Notes under the pieces: model-generated
What the model was told of the DNA's origin: nothing
Databases searched by the model: none
What the model saw: the letters and a program-made list of their open reading frames with translations, nothing else
In this document: piece by piece, positions 44,992-54,328 of the stretch
Position numbering within the stretch: the first letter of the stretch is position 1
Layout: each line of letters begins with the position of its first letter
Translations under genes and position numbers: made by a program
Source: JAVVHH01 sp965199585
Lineage (GTDB): Bacteria > Pseudomonadota > Alphaproteobacteria > Acetobacterales > Acetobacteraceae
NCBI GenBank assembly: GCA_965199585.1
Contig: CBDASI010000002.1
Coordinates: 2,852,001-2,916,000 of the forward strand
Length of the DNA stretch: 64,000 nt
Direction of reading: 5' to 3'

Positions 44992-45495
44992 CTATTCCTT
45001 CAAAAACAGATACACCGCCGAATAAGGCTCCAGCCGCAGCGCCCCCACCGTCCCGCACGCCCCCGTCACCATACCCCCGCGCGTCTCCACCCGCGCCACC
45101 CCCGTCACCCCAGCCAACACCCCATCGCCGCCCCGCGCCGCTACCGCCAGCCGCAACCACGGAATGTCCCCCGGAGTCTCCCCCGCCGCACTCTCCACGA
45201 CCCGGCCCCGCACCGAACTCCCATCGTCCAGCGCCCACCACGGCCCCGCATAATGCCGCCCCACCGTCTTGCCCCCCACCATCAGCGTCGCCAACGGCTC
45301 CCGAAACCGCCATGCCGCCCCACCCCCGGCTGTCCCGCCTTCCGCCGCCGCGCACTCATAGATCTGCACCCCCTCCGCTTGCACCCGCAGCACCGTCGTC
45401 GCCCCCGCCGGAACCACCCCCTCCCGCGTCTCCGCCCGCGCCACCCCGCAAACCATCACCGCCGCCACCACCGCCCGTCCCAAACCAGACCGCAT
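44992..45495 (-). CDS. DUF3455 family protein, secreted
   Basis: A 167-residue protein with a Sec signal peptide (ends G-V-A-R-A-E). The mature part has V-Q-I-Y-E-C-A, W-R-F-x-E-P-L-A-T-L, H-Y-A-G-P-W-W-x-L-D-D-G-S and I-P-W-L-R-L, the DUF3455 pattern. Function unknown; periplasmic or extracellular. Confidence 0.87.
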   Translation of the reverse strand: MRSGLGRAVVAAVMVCGVARAETREGVVPAGATTVLRVQAEGVQIYECAAAEGGTAGGGAAWRFREPLATLMVGGKTVGRHYAGPWWALDDGSSVRGRVVESAAGETPGDIPWLRLAVAARGGDGVLAGVTGVARVETRGGMVTGACGTVGALRLEPYSAVYLFLKE

Positions 45496-45715
45496 TGAAC
45501 CCTCCTCAAATCACGCCGATCAGAGCGTAAAGCGAAATGACTTAAGCTCGGTAGTACTCCCGCTGCCGCCCACGCCCCCTCAACGAACAAACAGAGCGCA
45601 ATCCACCACCCAAACCGCCAAAAATCCAAACAAGAACAAGATAAGAACAAGTCCTCGCCCCTCGAAATTTCTCCAATACTGTCCCGACTCGATCCTCGTC
45701 TGCTAACGTCAGGCC

Positions 45716-45982
45716 ATGCAGTTCCCCGCCTGCCAACAAACCCGCTCCGACGAAGCGTCCGCCCCCGACATGGCGCCCAACGCCGCCCGCCTCCGAATGT
45801 GCGTCCTCATCGGCAAGCTCGCCAAGGCCACCACTCCGCCCTGGCAGTCCGAAACCGAGATCATCCGCGACGAAGGCGGCTTCCAACGCGCCATGCGCCT
45901 CATCCCCGCCGAAGAATCCCGCGAGCTCTGGGGCCGCTACGACCAGGAGATGGACCGCCTCTACGACATGTGGCGCCGCTAA
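45716..45982 (+). CDS. Small hypothetical protein
   Basis: An 88-residue frame with the C/G-ending codons of this genome. No domain recognised; the second half is charged and helical, ending E-M-D-R-L-Y-D-M-W-R-R. The long frame on the opposite strand looks like a shadow. The 220 bases before it hold no other feature. Confidence 0.5.
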   Translation: MQFPACQQTRSDEASAPDMAPNAARLRMCVLIGKLAKATTPPWQSETEIIRDEGGFQRAMRLIPAEESRELWGRYDQEMDRLYDMWRR

Positions 45983-46153
45983 CCCGGCGTCGCAGCAACC
46001 CGACTCACAACCCGCTTCCCCCTCCCGACTTCCACCGCAGTCACGACGGCACCACCGCACGCGCATTGCTCAGCGCCAGCAACACCGCCCCGAGTTGCGC
46101 CAGCCCCCGCCCACCGAGCAACGCCCCACCCGCATCACCGACAAAGGCCACCC

Positions 46154-47215
46154 TTAGAACAGCCGCACCAAATCCAACTCCTCCAGCCCCACCGTCACCC
46201 CCGCCTCATACGCCACCGTCTCCACCCCCCGCTCCACCAGCAGATCCGCGATCTCCACCCGATACGGCATGATCCCGCCCCGCACCGCCTGCAACGTATC
46301 GTCCTCCCAAGCCTCCCCCGCACGGCTCGCCGACACCCCGAGCCACCCATCCCCATCCCCCAGCGGAACCCCGAACGGCACCAACCGGGCCTCGAATTCC
46401 GTCCGCGAGTAAGGCCGCAGCGTCAGCCGCTTCACCACCCGCCGTGACCCGGTGAACGCCGCATCGTGCGTACAAGCCGCCGCGTTCACCAACACCCCGA
46501 TCAGCCCGCCGAACGCTCCCGTCCGCAGCCGCAGCGCCGCGCCCCGCATCACATCCACCCCCACGAACGACACCAGCGAACCCGGCCGTCGGATCGCCGT
46601 CGCACCGTCCGCCAACGCCGCCACCGACAGCCGCTCCACCCGCCGAACCACCGCCCGAACCCGCGCCGCCTGCCGCGCCCCGCGCGCCTCCAGCATGAAC
46701 CGCTCGAGGATCGCCGCCATCGCCTGCGACAACGCTTCACCCGGATGCGAAGCGTCCGCATACAGCGCAGCTCCGCCGCCAGCCCCGCGCAGCCGCACGG
46801 CAACCTCGCCCGCGTCGAGGAAATGACAGCGCAGCCGCCCCGCCATCTCCCGATACATCCGCACCAGCGCCGACGATCCCCCGATCTCGTGCGACAGCGG
46901 GATCATCACCAGGATCGGCTCGCACCCATGCCGCCGCGCCTGATGACAAGCCCACTCCGCCCACAGCAACGACTGCTGCGACGAGTAGGTCCCGCCCTCG
47001 ATCCCGGCCGCATCGACGACGCAGAAATCCAGCAGGCAGTAATCGCACCCCGACAGGAACTCGTCCGACATGAAGAACGGCGCCAGGATCGACGGGCTCG
47101 CACCGATCCGCCCCATCCGCTCGATCGAGACGGTCCCTCTGCGCCGCAACAGGTCGACGAATCCGTCCCTGATGATGCTGTTGGACTGCCCGACCACGGC
47201 GCACGAGACTATCAA
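46154..47215 (-). CDS. SGNH/GDSL-like protein
   Basis: A 353-residue protein. V-G-Q-S-N-S at the N-terminus resembles the first block of SGNH hydrolases, and D-A-S-H-P-G-E near 160 gives the Asp-x-x-His pair. The C-terminal 150 residues are beta-rich and unassigned. The start is a TTG at 47215 with GAGGATCGGGG upstream; the longer frame continues 30 residues of Arg/Gly. No signal peptide. May deacetylate or esterify polysaccharide; inference only. Confidence 0.65.
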   Translation of the reverse strand: MIVSCAVVGQSNSIIRDGFVDLLRRRGTVSIERMGRIGASPSILAPFFMSDEFLSGCDYCLLDFCVVDAAGIEGGTYSSQQSLLWAEWACHQARRHGCEPILVMIPLSHEIGGSSALVRMYREMAGRLRCHFLDAGEVAVRLRGAGGGAALYADASHPGEALSQAMAAILERFMLEARGARQAARVRAVVRRVERLSVAALADGATAIRRPGSLVSFVGVDVMRGAALRLRTGAFGGLIGVLVNAAACTHDAAFTGSRRVVKRLTLRPYSRTEFEARLVPFGVPLGDGDGWLGVSASRAGEAWEDDTLQAVRGGIMPYRVEIADLLVERGVETVAYEAGVTVGLEELDLVRLF

Positions 47216-47362
47216 CCCCGATCCTCGGCCCGCTCGCCTGGGCCCGCACCTCGACCCACCACGACTCTCCCGCTCGGCGTGCACCAACCCTGTCGTCGCG
47301 CCCACCCGCGGTCAAGCGGACGCCCGCCAGGCCCAGCGGCAGGGCAGGGGCCCGCCCAGACC

Positions 47363-47617
47363 CTACCCCCGTTGTCGATGACACCCCGGCTCGCACAGCC
47401 GCGCCAGCCGATGCGTCACTTTCCCCACCTCCCGGCACTGGTCGCAGCGCAGCCGGTGCAGCGCCGTATCCACCGGCTCCAGCTCCCCGAACCGCGCCAG
47501 CAGCAACCCCACCGGCAGCGCCCCCATGTGTCCACACGCCGAACATACCGCCAGCCAAACGCTCCCCCGCGCGTTCTGCCTCAAATGCCTCATCCTGAGC
47601 GTCAGATCGCGTCCCAT
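47363..47617 (-). CDS. Small zinc-ribbon-like protein
   Basis: An 84-residue basic protein with two C-x-x-C pairs (C-S-A-C-G and C-D-Q-C), which could bind one zinc, and a C-terminal C-E-P-G-C. No family recognised. Starts at ATG 47617; a second ATG lies 10 codons further up. Divergent from the gene at 47734. Confidence 0.55.
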   Translation of the reverse strand: MGRDLTLRMRHLRQNARGSVWLAVCSACGHMGALPVGLLLARFGELEPVDTALHRLRCDQCREVGKVTHRLARLCEPGCHRQRG

Positions 47618-47733
47618 GACCCTACCATAGCATCGTGAACAGATCATGAACAAGCACGATCCTGATGACCCGGCCGCAGCGCCGCGCTCGAAACCTCTTG
47701 CTCTCACACCAAAGAATATGTTCCTAATCACTG

Positions 47734-48384
47734 GTGCCCGAACCCATTCACCTTCACCGCCGTCTCCCGGCCCACCTCGCCGCACCTCCGGCAAGCCCGC
47801 CCGAGACCAACGTCGAGCGCCGCGAGCGTCAACTCGGCCTCACCCGCGAGCTCACCGACCTCAACATGCTCGCCGCCCGCGACGCCGCCCACCGCATCGC
47901 CACTCGCGACCCCGACGCCGTGCCCGACGGCCCCGCCAGCGCCGACCCCACGTTGGCACTCGCCCGCGCCACCCGCGCCGTCACCCTGCTCATCGCGCAC
48001 GAGAACCGCATTGCCGCCGGCGAACAATCCACCCCCTTCAGCGTCGACGACCCGCGCGCCCTCGCGCTGCGTCAGCTGCTGCACCCTCTCCTTGCCGCCG
48101 AGCCCGATCCGGCCCGCCGCCGCGCCACCCGCCTGCGCATCAACCTGCGCATCGACGACGCCATGGCCGCCGACCTCGACGACGACGTCCCTCTCGCCCA
48201 GATCGCCAAGGTCATCGCCAACGAGAACGGCCTCAGCCTCGACCTCGCCAAGATCCCCGACGCCTTCCTCGAGCCCGGCTTCACCCCCGCCGCTCCCGCC
48301 GCCGCACCCGTCGGCACCGCCGACCCGGCTCCGCGCTTCGCCGTCTACCGTCGCCCCGAGGCCGACACGCCCGACCAGCGCTGA
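47734..48384 (+). CDS. Hypothetical protein
   Basis: A 216-residue frame beginning at a GTG, with genome-like codon use. Alpha-helical, Ala/Arg-rich, a long central region with A-R-D-A-A-H-R-I-A and R-I-N-L-R-I-D-D-A. No motif or ribosome site recognised. Confidence 0.55.
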   Translation: MPEPIHLHRRLPAHLAAPPASPPETNVERRERQLGLTRELTDLNMLAARDAAHRIATRDPDAVPDGPASADPTLALARATRAVTLLIAHENRIAAGEQSTPFSVDDPRALALRQLLHPLLAAEPDPARRRATRLRINLRIDDAMAADLDDDVPLAQIAKVIANENGLSLDLAKIPDAFLEPGFTPAAPAAAPVGTADPAPRFAVYRRPEADTPDQR

Positions 48385-48510
48385 CGCAGGTTGCGGCACA
48401 CCCGCCACGCTCGCCGAAAACGATCGTCACGGTCGCCCCTAACCGAAACTTTACGCAGGGCAGGGGCTTACACCTCCGAACGATCACCCCAACGACGAAC
48501 GGACCAGCAC

Positions 48511-48768
48511 ATGTTTTCTCTCATCGGCGCCATCATCATCGGCGGCATCGCCGGCGCGATTGCCAAGTTCATCATGCCCGGCCGTGACGGCGGCGGCATC
48601 ATTATGACCGTCATCCTCGGCATCGTCGGCGCCCTTGTCGCCACCTACCTCGGCCAGGCGCTCGGCTGGTATGCGCCGGGTCAGTCGACCGGCTTCATCG
48701 GCTCCATTGTCGGCGCCATCATCATCCTCTTCGTCTACCGCCTGATCGTCGGCCGGCGCACCATCTAA
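48511..48768 (+). CDS. GlsB/YeaQ/YmgE family stress-response membrane protein
   Basis: An 85-residue inner-membrane protein with three glycine-rich hydrophobic segments. G-G-I-A-G-A-I-A-K, P-G-R-D-G-G-G-I-I and L-G-I-V-G-A are the family features. Members are linked to envelope or general stress. Terminator-like hairpin just downstream. Confidence 0.9.
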   Translation: MFSLIGAIIIGGIAGAIAKFIMPGRDGGGIIMTVILGIVGALVATYLGQALGWYAPGQSTGFIGSIVGAIIILFVYRLIVGRRTI

Positions 48769-48778
48769 TCGGCCCGGC

Positions 48779-48802
48779 GGGGCGCCCATTTACCGGCGCC
48801 CC
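48779..48802 (+). terminator. Terminator-like hairpin
   Basis: Stem GGGGCGCC / GGCGCCCC with an 8-base loop, 10 bases after the GlsB-family gene. No T-run follows, so termination is uncertain. Confidence 0.5.
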
Positions 48803-48838
48803 GTTGACGATTCCGCTTGAAAAATCCACTTGTCGGTA

Positions 48839-49798
48839 ATGGCCATCCGCCTCGACATCGACCACCGCACCGATCGACACCCCGAAAAGGCGAACCGCCC
48901 GGACAACCCCATCCAGCGCAAGCCGGACTGGATCCGCGTCCGCGCCCCCAATCACCCGATCTATCACGAGACCCGCGCCCTGATGCGCGAGAACCGTCTC
49001 GTCACCGTCTGCGAAGAGGCAGCCTGCCCCAACATCGGCGAATGCTGGTCCCAGCGTCACGCCACCATGATGATCATGGGTGACACCTGCACCCGTGCCT
49101 GCGCCTTCTGTAACGTCCGCACCGGCCAGCCCGACGCGCTAGACCCTGGCGAACCCGCCCGCGTCGCCGACGCCGTCGCCAAGCTCGGCCTCCGCCACGT
49201 CGTCATCACCAGCGTCGACCGCGACGACCTCCCCGACGGCGGCGCCCGTCACATCGCCGAGACCATCCGCGCCCTTCGCCGCGCTGCGCCCGACACCACC
49301 GTCGAAGTCCTCACCCCCGACTTCCTCCGCAAGCCCGGCGCCATGGAGACCGTGGTCGACGCCCGCCCCGACGTCTTCAACCACAATCTCGAGACCGTCC
49401 CGCGCCTCTACCCCACCATCCGACCCGGCGCCCGCTACTTCCAATCCCTCCGTCTCCTCGACGAGGTCAAACGAGCGGACCCGACCATCTTCACCAAATC
49501 CGGTCTGATGGTCGGCCTCGGCGAGACCCGTCAGGAGATAGGGCAGGTGATGGACGACCTCCGCATCGCCGACGTCGACTTCCTGACCCTGGGCCAATAC
49601 CTGCAGCCCACTGTAAAGCACGCCGCCGTCGACCGCTTCGTTACCCCCGAAGAGTTCGCCGACTATGCCACCCTCGCGCGCGCCAAGGGCTTCCTGCTGG
49701 TCTCGTCCACCCCGCTGACCCGCAGTTCCTATCACGCCGACGCTGACTTCGCTCAGCTCCGCCAAGCCCGCGAGCGCCACCTGATGGCCGCAGAATAG
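48839..49798 (+). CDS. lipA: Lipoyl synthase
   Basis: Radical-SAM enzyme inserting sulfur into the octanoyl chain on lipoyl domains, such as those of pdhB and aceF in this window. 319 residues. Auxiliary cluster cysteines C58, C63, C69 (C-E-E-A-A-C-P-N-I-G-E-C) and the radical-SAM C84-x3-C88-x2-C91 are intact. ATG at 48839 is preferred to a TTG three codons upstream. The stop is directly followed by the ATG of the next gene. Confidence 0.96.
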   Translation: MAIRLDIDHRTDRHPEKANRPDNPIQRKPDWIRVRAPNHPIYHETRALMRENRLVTVCEEAACPNIGECWSQRHATMMIMGDTCTRACAFCNVRTGQPDALDPGEPARVADAVAKLGLRHVVITSVDRDDLPDGGARHIAETIRALRRAAPDTTVEVLTPDFLRKPGAMETVVDARPDVFNHNLETVPRLYPTIRPGARYFQSLRLLDEVKRADPTIFTKSGLMVGLGETRQEIGQVMDDLRIADVDFLTLGQYLQPTVKHAAVDRFVTPEEFADYATLARAKGFLLVSSTPLTRSSYHADADFAQLRQARERHLMAAE

Positions 49799-50275
49799 AT
49801 GCCGACCCATGCCGAGAACCGAGTTGTTCCATACAGCCAGGAACAAATGTATAGCCTGGTCGCAGATGTCGGCGCCTACCCGCAATTCCTCCCCTGGTGC
49901 GTCGGCGCCCGTGTCCGCACTCAGACCGAAACCGAGATCGTCGCCGATCTCACCATCGGCTTCGGCCCGTTCCGCGAGTCCTTCACCAGCCGCGTCGCTC
50001 TCGATCACCCGCATTTGGTCCAAGTGAAATACGAGCGTGGCCCCTTCAAATACCTGAACAACAACTGGATGTTCGACCCCGATCCGGTCGGCTGCCGCGT
50101 CCGTTTCTTCGTCGACTTCGAGTTCCGCTCCCGCCTGCTGCAATCCGCTATCGGCGTCGTCTTCAATGAAGCCGTCCGCCGCATGGTCAACGCTTTCCTT
50201 AAGCGCGCCCGCGACAAATACGGCGCCCCGGCCCCCCGTATGCCGACGCCCGCGCCCACCCCCGAGAAAGTCTAG
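49799..50275 (+). CDS. RatA/Coq10-type START-domain protein
   Basis: A 158-residue protein of the polyketide-cyclase / Coq10 group. V-V-P-Y-S-Q-E-Q-M-Y-S-L-V-A-D-V-x-x-Y-P-Q-F-L-P-W-C is the family start. Homologues bind ubiquinone (Coq10) or act on ribosomes (RatA); the alphaproteobacterial form is usually regarded as a ubiquinone-binding protein. Starts immediately after lipA. Confidence 0.88.
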   Translation: MPTHAENRVVPYSQEQMYSLVADVGAYPQFLPWCVGARVRTQTETEIVADLTIGFGPFRESFTSRVALDHPHLVQVKYERGPFKYLNNNWMFDPDPVGCRVRFFVDFEFRSRLLQSAIGVVFNEAVRRMVNAFLKRARDKYGAPAPRMPTPAPTPEKV

Positions 50276-50281
50276 AGATCG

Positions 50282-51349
50282 ATGGTTCACGCTCCCCCAC
50301 GCTTCGAGACCACGGTCCCCCTCCGGGTAAATCTCTATTCCGACACGCAGACCAAGCCATCCCGCGCCATGAAGGAGGCGATGATGGAGGCTGAGGTCGG
50401 CGACGAGCAATCCGGCACCGACCCCACCACCAACGAACTCTGCGACCGCATGGCCGCCCTCCTCGGCAAGGAAGCCGCGGTGTTCATGCCGTCGGGCACC
50501 ATGTGCAACGAGATCGCGATCCTCGTGCAATGTCGCTTGGGTGACGAAATCCTCGCCCACCCCCTTTGTCACATCCTTCACAGCGAAGGTGGCGCCCCCG
50601 CCGCGCTCGCCGGCGTCCAGATCACCCCGCTCCCCGACGTCGACGGCATCTTCACCGCCGACGCCGTCCGCAACGCCATCCGCCCCAAGACCCGCAACGC
50701 CCCACCCCAGCGCATGGTCGAGGTCGAACAGACTTCCAACCTCGGCGGCGGCCGCGTCTGGCCGATCGCCCAGCTCGACGCCGTCGCCGACGCCGCCCAC
50801 GAGGCCGGCCTCGTCACCCACATGGACGGCGCCCGCCTGATGAACGCCGTCGTAGCGGCCGGCGTGCCGGCCGCCGAGATGGTCGCCGGCTACGACACCG
50901 TCTGGCTCGATTTCACCAAGGGCCTCGGCGCCCCGCTCGGCGCCGTCCTCGCCGGCTCGGCCGACTTTATCGGCGAGGCCTGGCGCTGGAAGCAGCGCAT
51001 GGGCGGCGCCATGCGCCAGTCCGGCATCTGCGCTGCCGCCTGCCTCTATGCGCTTGACCACAACGTCGATCGTCTCGCCGAGGATCACGAGAACGCACGC
51101 ATTCTCGCCCGCGAACTCGCCCAGATCCCCGGCATCATCGTGGAGCGCGCCGACACCAACCTCGTCTTCTTCGACGTTCAGCAGACCGGCATGACCGGCG
51201 CCCAACTCGCCGCCCGCGTCCGCGAACACGGCGTTCTGATCAGCGTCATGGACAAGTTCCGCGGTCGTGCCTGCACCCATCTCGACGTCGACCGCGCCGG
51301 CGTCATGGACGCCGCCGCCGCGATACGCGAAGCTGTCGCCGCAGCATAA
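50282..51349 (+). CDS. Low-specificity L-threonine aldolase
   Basis: PLP enzyme splitting threonine or allo-threonine to glycine and acetaldehyde, 355 residues. Y-S-D-T-Q-T-K-P, V-F-M-P-S-G-T-M-x-N, H-M-D-G-A-R-L and the PLP lysine in D-F-T-K-G-L-G-A-P are present. Cytoplasmic. Six bases after the previous gene, so in the same operon. Confidence 0.92.
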   Translation: MVHAPPRFETTVPLRVNLYSDTQTKPSRAMKEAMMEAEVGDEQSGTDPTTNELCDRMAALLGKEAAVFMPSGTMCNEIAILVQCRLGDEILAHPLCHILHSEGGAPAALAGVQITPLPDVDGIFTADAVRNAIRPKTRNAPPQRMVEVEQTSNLGGGRVWPIAQLDAVADAAHEAGLVTHMDGARLMNAVVAAGVPAAEMVAGYDTVWLDFTKGLGAPLGAVLAGSADFIGEAWRWKQRMGGAMRQSGICAAACLYALDHNVDRLAEDHENARILARELAQIPGIIVERADTNLVFFDVQQTGMTGAQLAARVREHGVLISVMDKFRGRACTHLDVDRAGVMDAAAAIREAVAAA

Positions 51350-51362
51350 CGGAGAACGCAGA

Positions 51363-51782
51363 ATGCGGATTCGCTCCCTCCTCATCGCGCTTTTGTTGAC
51401 CACCAGCCTAGCGCACGCTCAGGCAATCTCCCCTCTTGGCGGCTCGACCAATAATGCCGGCAGCACCCCGCCGGCCTTGCCCCAGCGCCCGACCACTGTC
51501 GAGCCTCCGACCGCCCCGACTTCTCCTGCGACGCCGGCAACAACGCCGGCTCGGCACGCCCGCCGCAATATGGACGAACGCTTCACCGCGGCCAACACGA
51601 CCCATGACGGCAAGCTCACCCTCGATCAGGCCAAGGCCGGACACCTTCGCGCCGTCGTCCGCGATTTCGCGATGATCGACAAATCCAAGCGCGGCTACGT
51701 CACTCTAGACGAGATCAAAGCCCACCAATCCGAACAGCGCGCCGCTCGCAAAGCCGCCCGCGAAGCCAAGAAGCCCTCCTGA
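51363..51782 (+). CDS. Small secreted EF-hand-like protein
   Basis: A 139-residue protein with a Sec signal peptide (ends S-L-A-H-A-Q-A), a Pro/Thr-rich stretch and two EF-hand-like loops: F-T-A-A-N-T-T-H-D-G-K-L-T-L-D and F-A-M-I-D-K-S-K-R-G-Y-V-T-L-D. The ligands are incomplete, so calcium binding is uncertain. The ATG is preceded by GGAGAA. Confidence 0.75.
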   Translation: MRIRSLLIALLLTTSLAHAQAISPLGGSTNNAGSTPPALPQRPTTVEPPTAPTSPATPATTPARHARRNMDERFTAANTTHDGKLTLDQAKAGHLRAVVRDFAMIDKSKRGYVTLDEIKAHQSEQRAARKAAREAKKPS

Positions 51783-51789
51783 CGATCCT

Positions 51790-51828
51790 GAAGCCCACCC
51801 CATGGGGTGGGCTTCAGCCCACCACCCC
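51790..51828. terminator. Perfect palindrome / type B hairpin between convergent genes
   Basis: A 26-bp perfect palindrome (51790-51815; half-site GAAGCCCACCCCA) continuing into the type B unit GCTTCAGCCCACCACC. It separates two convergent genes and can form a strong stem, so it may stop transcription from both sides. No T-run. Confidence 0.6.
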
Positions 51829-51833
51829 AAACC

Positions 51834-52322
51834 TCACTTGCCAACCCGCCCCAACAATTCCAAAGCATACCGCACGGTCGCCTCTCTCACCGCCGATCGA
51901 TCTCCCGCAAACACAATCCGCTCACTGATCGTCGTCCCATTCCGCCGCGCCGCGCCGAACCAGACGGTCCCGACCGGCTTCTCCGCGCTTCCCCCGCCGG
52001 GTCCGGCAACCCCCGTCACTGAAACCGTCACCCCCGCCCGCGACCGCGCCATGGCCCCCTCGGCCATCGCCCGCGCCACTGCCTCGCTGACCGCCCCATG
52101 CGCCGCGATCAGCTCCGCCGGCACCCCCAACATCTCCGTCTTGGCCTCGTTCGAATACGTAACGAACCCCCGATCCACCACATCCGACGACCCGGCGATC
52201 TCCGTCAGCGCACCCGCGATCAACCCACCCGTACAGCTTTCCGCCGTCGCCACCATCAAACCGGCCGCTCGTAAGACCGCCAACAGCGTGGCCGCCTCCG
52301 CCCGTATCGTATCTCCGATCAA
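51834..52322 (-). CDS. CinA-family nicotinamide-nucleotide amidohydrolase
   Basis: A 162-residue stand-alone CinA C-terminal domain (PncC-type), converting NMN to nicotinate mononucleotide. T-A-E-S-C-T-G-G-L-I-A-G is the diagnostic loop with the catalytic Ser; V-T-G-V-A-G-P-G-G-G-S is also typical. ATGA overlap with the lytic transglycosylase gene. Confidence 0.92.
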   Translation of the reverse strand: MIGDTIRAEAATLLAVLRAAGLMVATAESCTGGLIAGALTEIAGSSDVVDRGFVTYSNEAKTEMLGVPAELIAAHGAVSEAVARAMAEGAMARSRAGVTVSVTGVAGPGGGSAEKPVGTVWFGAARRNGTTISERIVFAGDRSAVREATVRYALELLGRVGK

Positions 52323-54232
52323 ATCCCGCTCCCCATCGCCCAGACCAACACCGGATGCGGCAACGCCACACCCTCTCGCGCTCGATAGATCATCACGTTC
52401 TCTACGATGCGCTGAACGTAGTTCCGCGTCTCATCAAACGGGATCAGCTCTACCCAGTCCACAGGATCGATCTTTTTGAGCCCTGGATCACCGATAGTGC
52501 CGATCCAGTCCCGCGCACGACCAGGGCCCGCATTATACGCCGCCAGCGCCGGCGGCAGCGCCCTAAACCGATCAAGCTGCACGCCGAGGTACGCCGTCCC
52601 GAACCGAACGTTCGCCGCCGCATCCATGACCTGGCCGTCGCCGCCCAGCAACCGCGCCATCTGCGCCGCGGTCGCCGGCATCAGCTGCATCAACCCCAGC
52701 GCCCCGACCGGGCTCCGCGCATCGACGTCGAAGCTGCTCTCCTGCCGGATTACCCCGAGCGTCACTGCGCGCTCGACCGGGCCGGCCGGGATCTCCACCC
52801 CCTCCGGCCATCCGGCCTCCGGCACCATCACTCCATCACGCCCAGCCAACCGCGCCGTCGCGACAGCCTGGTCGGGCATCCCCAGTGCCGCCGCGAACCG
52901 AGCCACGATCGACCGCCCCGCCGCATCGTTCTCCTGGGCTTCGAGCGTCGTCAGGAACCCCTTGGCGGCCGTTTTCTGCCCCCACGCCACCAGCATCGTC
53001 GCCGCCCGTGCCATCTCCGTCCCGGCAAACGCCAGCGCTCTCTCCTCATCCCAGACGGGATCGCCAACGGCCCGGATCCGCTGCACCAGCCCGGCCGCAT
53101 CGTCGCCGAGAGCCAACGCACCGAGCTGACCGTAATACGTCGTCGTCCAACCTGCCGCCTTGCCGAACGCTTCCTTCGCCGCATCGGCCTGACCCCCAGC
53201 CGCCAGTGCCCGACCAAGCCAATACTGAGCCCGGCCCTGTGTGATCGCCGCCCCGGACAGCCCGCCCAAAACCCTGAAATGCGCCGCTGCCAAGTCCGCC
53301 TGACCCAGTCGCCGCAACGCGATCCAGCCTGCCAGAAAGGCCGAATCTCCATTCACCAAAGTCGGCAGGGCGGCGATCGCATAAGCCGTCTTGTCGTCCC
53401 GCGCCCGCAGCAACCGCCTGATCAACACGTTGCGCTCGCTCCAGAACGCCGCCTGCCGCTCCACCGGCGCCGCAACACTCGCCACCGCCCCACGCTCTAT
53501 CCAGACCTGCGCAGCCTCGCCGTCGCGGTTGGCACGCCGATACCAGCGCGCCAACTCCAACACCAAACCGGGATCTGCTTGCGCCGCCGCCGGCAAGGCT
53601 GCAAACAGCGCCGGCCCGGCCGCATCGTCCCGCTTCAGCGCCAAACGCGCCTCCGCCATCCCCCGCATCGCCGGCTCGAGCCGTACTGCCTGCCGAGCCA
53701 AGCTCCCGCCCGGCGCCGCAGTTTCGGTCCAAGCCAACCGTTCGAAGCGCTCCGTCTGTACTGGTAACCCGAGTACCGCACCCCAGCGTTTCATGAACGC
53801 TGCCTCCGCCGCCGCGTCGACGATCCCCGTCAGCCAAGCCCGCCGCGCCAGCACCTCACCGTGGGCGATCAGCGCGGCACACCGGAGCAGGGCAGGGGCC
53901 GCCCCCGGCACGCGCCGCTGACACATCTCCGCCACGACCCGGTCGTCACGCTCGTTGAGCAACGCCTCCGCATACCGCCGCGACAACACGCCGCTTTGTG
54001 GCCAACCCTCGTCTTCCGCCATCGCCGCGAGGATGTCGTTCGCGCTCGCCGCCCCGGGCGACAGAGCCCGCAAGTAGCGAACCAATCGTGCAGCCACCGG
54101 ATCGGCCGCTGTTCCCGCGATTACCCCCGCCGCGGCCCAATTCTTGGCGCGCACCGCCGTCCCGAGATCGTCCGCCCAGGACGACACCGGCGTCAGCAGC
54201 AACAGCAAGAGCAGAGCGCGGCGCATGCCCAT
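52319..54232 (-). CDS. slt: Soluble lytic murein transglycosylase
   Basis: Periplasmic glycan-cleaving enzyme, 637 residues, signal peptide (M-R-R-A-L-L-L-L-L-L ... S-W-A). A long alpha-superhelical N-terminus as in Slt70 is followed by the catalytic SLT domain: Q-E-S-S-F (Glu at about 495), A-R-S-P-V-G-A-L-G-L-M-Q-L-M-P, and A-Y-N-A-G-P-G. It faces dapA divergently. Confidence 0.9.
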   Translation of the reverse strand: MGMRRALLLLLLLTPVSSWADDLGTAVRAKNWAAAGVIAGTAADPVAARLVRYLRALSPGAASANDILAAMAEDEGWPQSGVLSRRYAEALLNERDDRVVAEMCQRRVPGAAPALLRCAALIAHGEVLARRAWLTGIVDAAAEAAFMKRWGAVLGLPVQTERFERLAWTETAAPGGSLARQAVRLEPAMRGMAEARLALKRDDAAGPALFAALPAAAQADPGLVLELARWYRRANRDGEAAQVWIERGAVASVAAPVERQAAFWSERNVLIRRLLRARDDKTAYAIAALPTLVNGDSAFLAGWIALRRLGQADLAAAHFRVLGGLSGAAITQGRAQYWLGRALAAGGQADAAKEAFGKAAGWTTTYYGQLGALALGDDAAGLVQRIRAVGDPVWDEERALAFAGTEMARAATMLVAWGQKTAAKGFLTTLEAQENDAAGRSIVARFAAALGMPDQAVATARLAGRDGVMVPEAGWPEGVEIPAGPVERAVTLGVIRQESSFDVDARSPVGALGLMQLMPATAAQMARLLGGDGQVMDAAANVRFGTAYLGVQLDRFRALPPALAAYNAGPGRARDWIGTIGDPGLKKIDPVDWVELIPFDETRNYVQRIVENVMIYRAREGVALPHPVLVWAMGSGI

Positions 54233-54328
54233 CAGTCTACCCGCGCCCCGCTCGCCAGGCGACGGTCTTGCGAGGCACCCGCCGGATGCATAGGTTGGCG
54301 GCTCGAGTTTGCAGAACGGTTACAGCTC

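Noticed and set aside
46154..47305. Longer start of the SGNH-like gene at 47305
   Set aside because: The added 30 residues are Arg/Gly without a ribosome site; the TTG at 47215 has GAGGATCGGGG directly upstream.
49799..50275. RatA-type protein as a toxin of a toxin-antitoxin pair
   Set aside because: No antitoxin-like gene is adjacent; the position after lipA is the usual housekeeping setting for Coq10-type proteins in this class.
49139..51403. Minus-strand frame of 754 codons over lipA, the Coq10-type gene and threonine aldolase
   Set aside because: Antisense to three clear genes; composition is Gly/Ala/Val/Asp-rich, as expected from reverse-reading.
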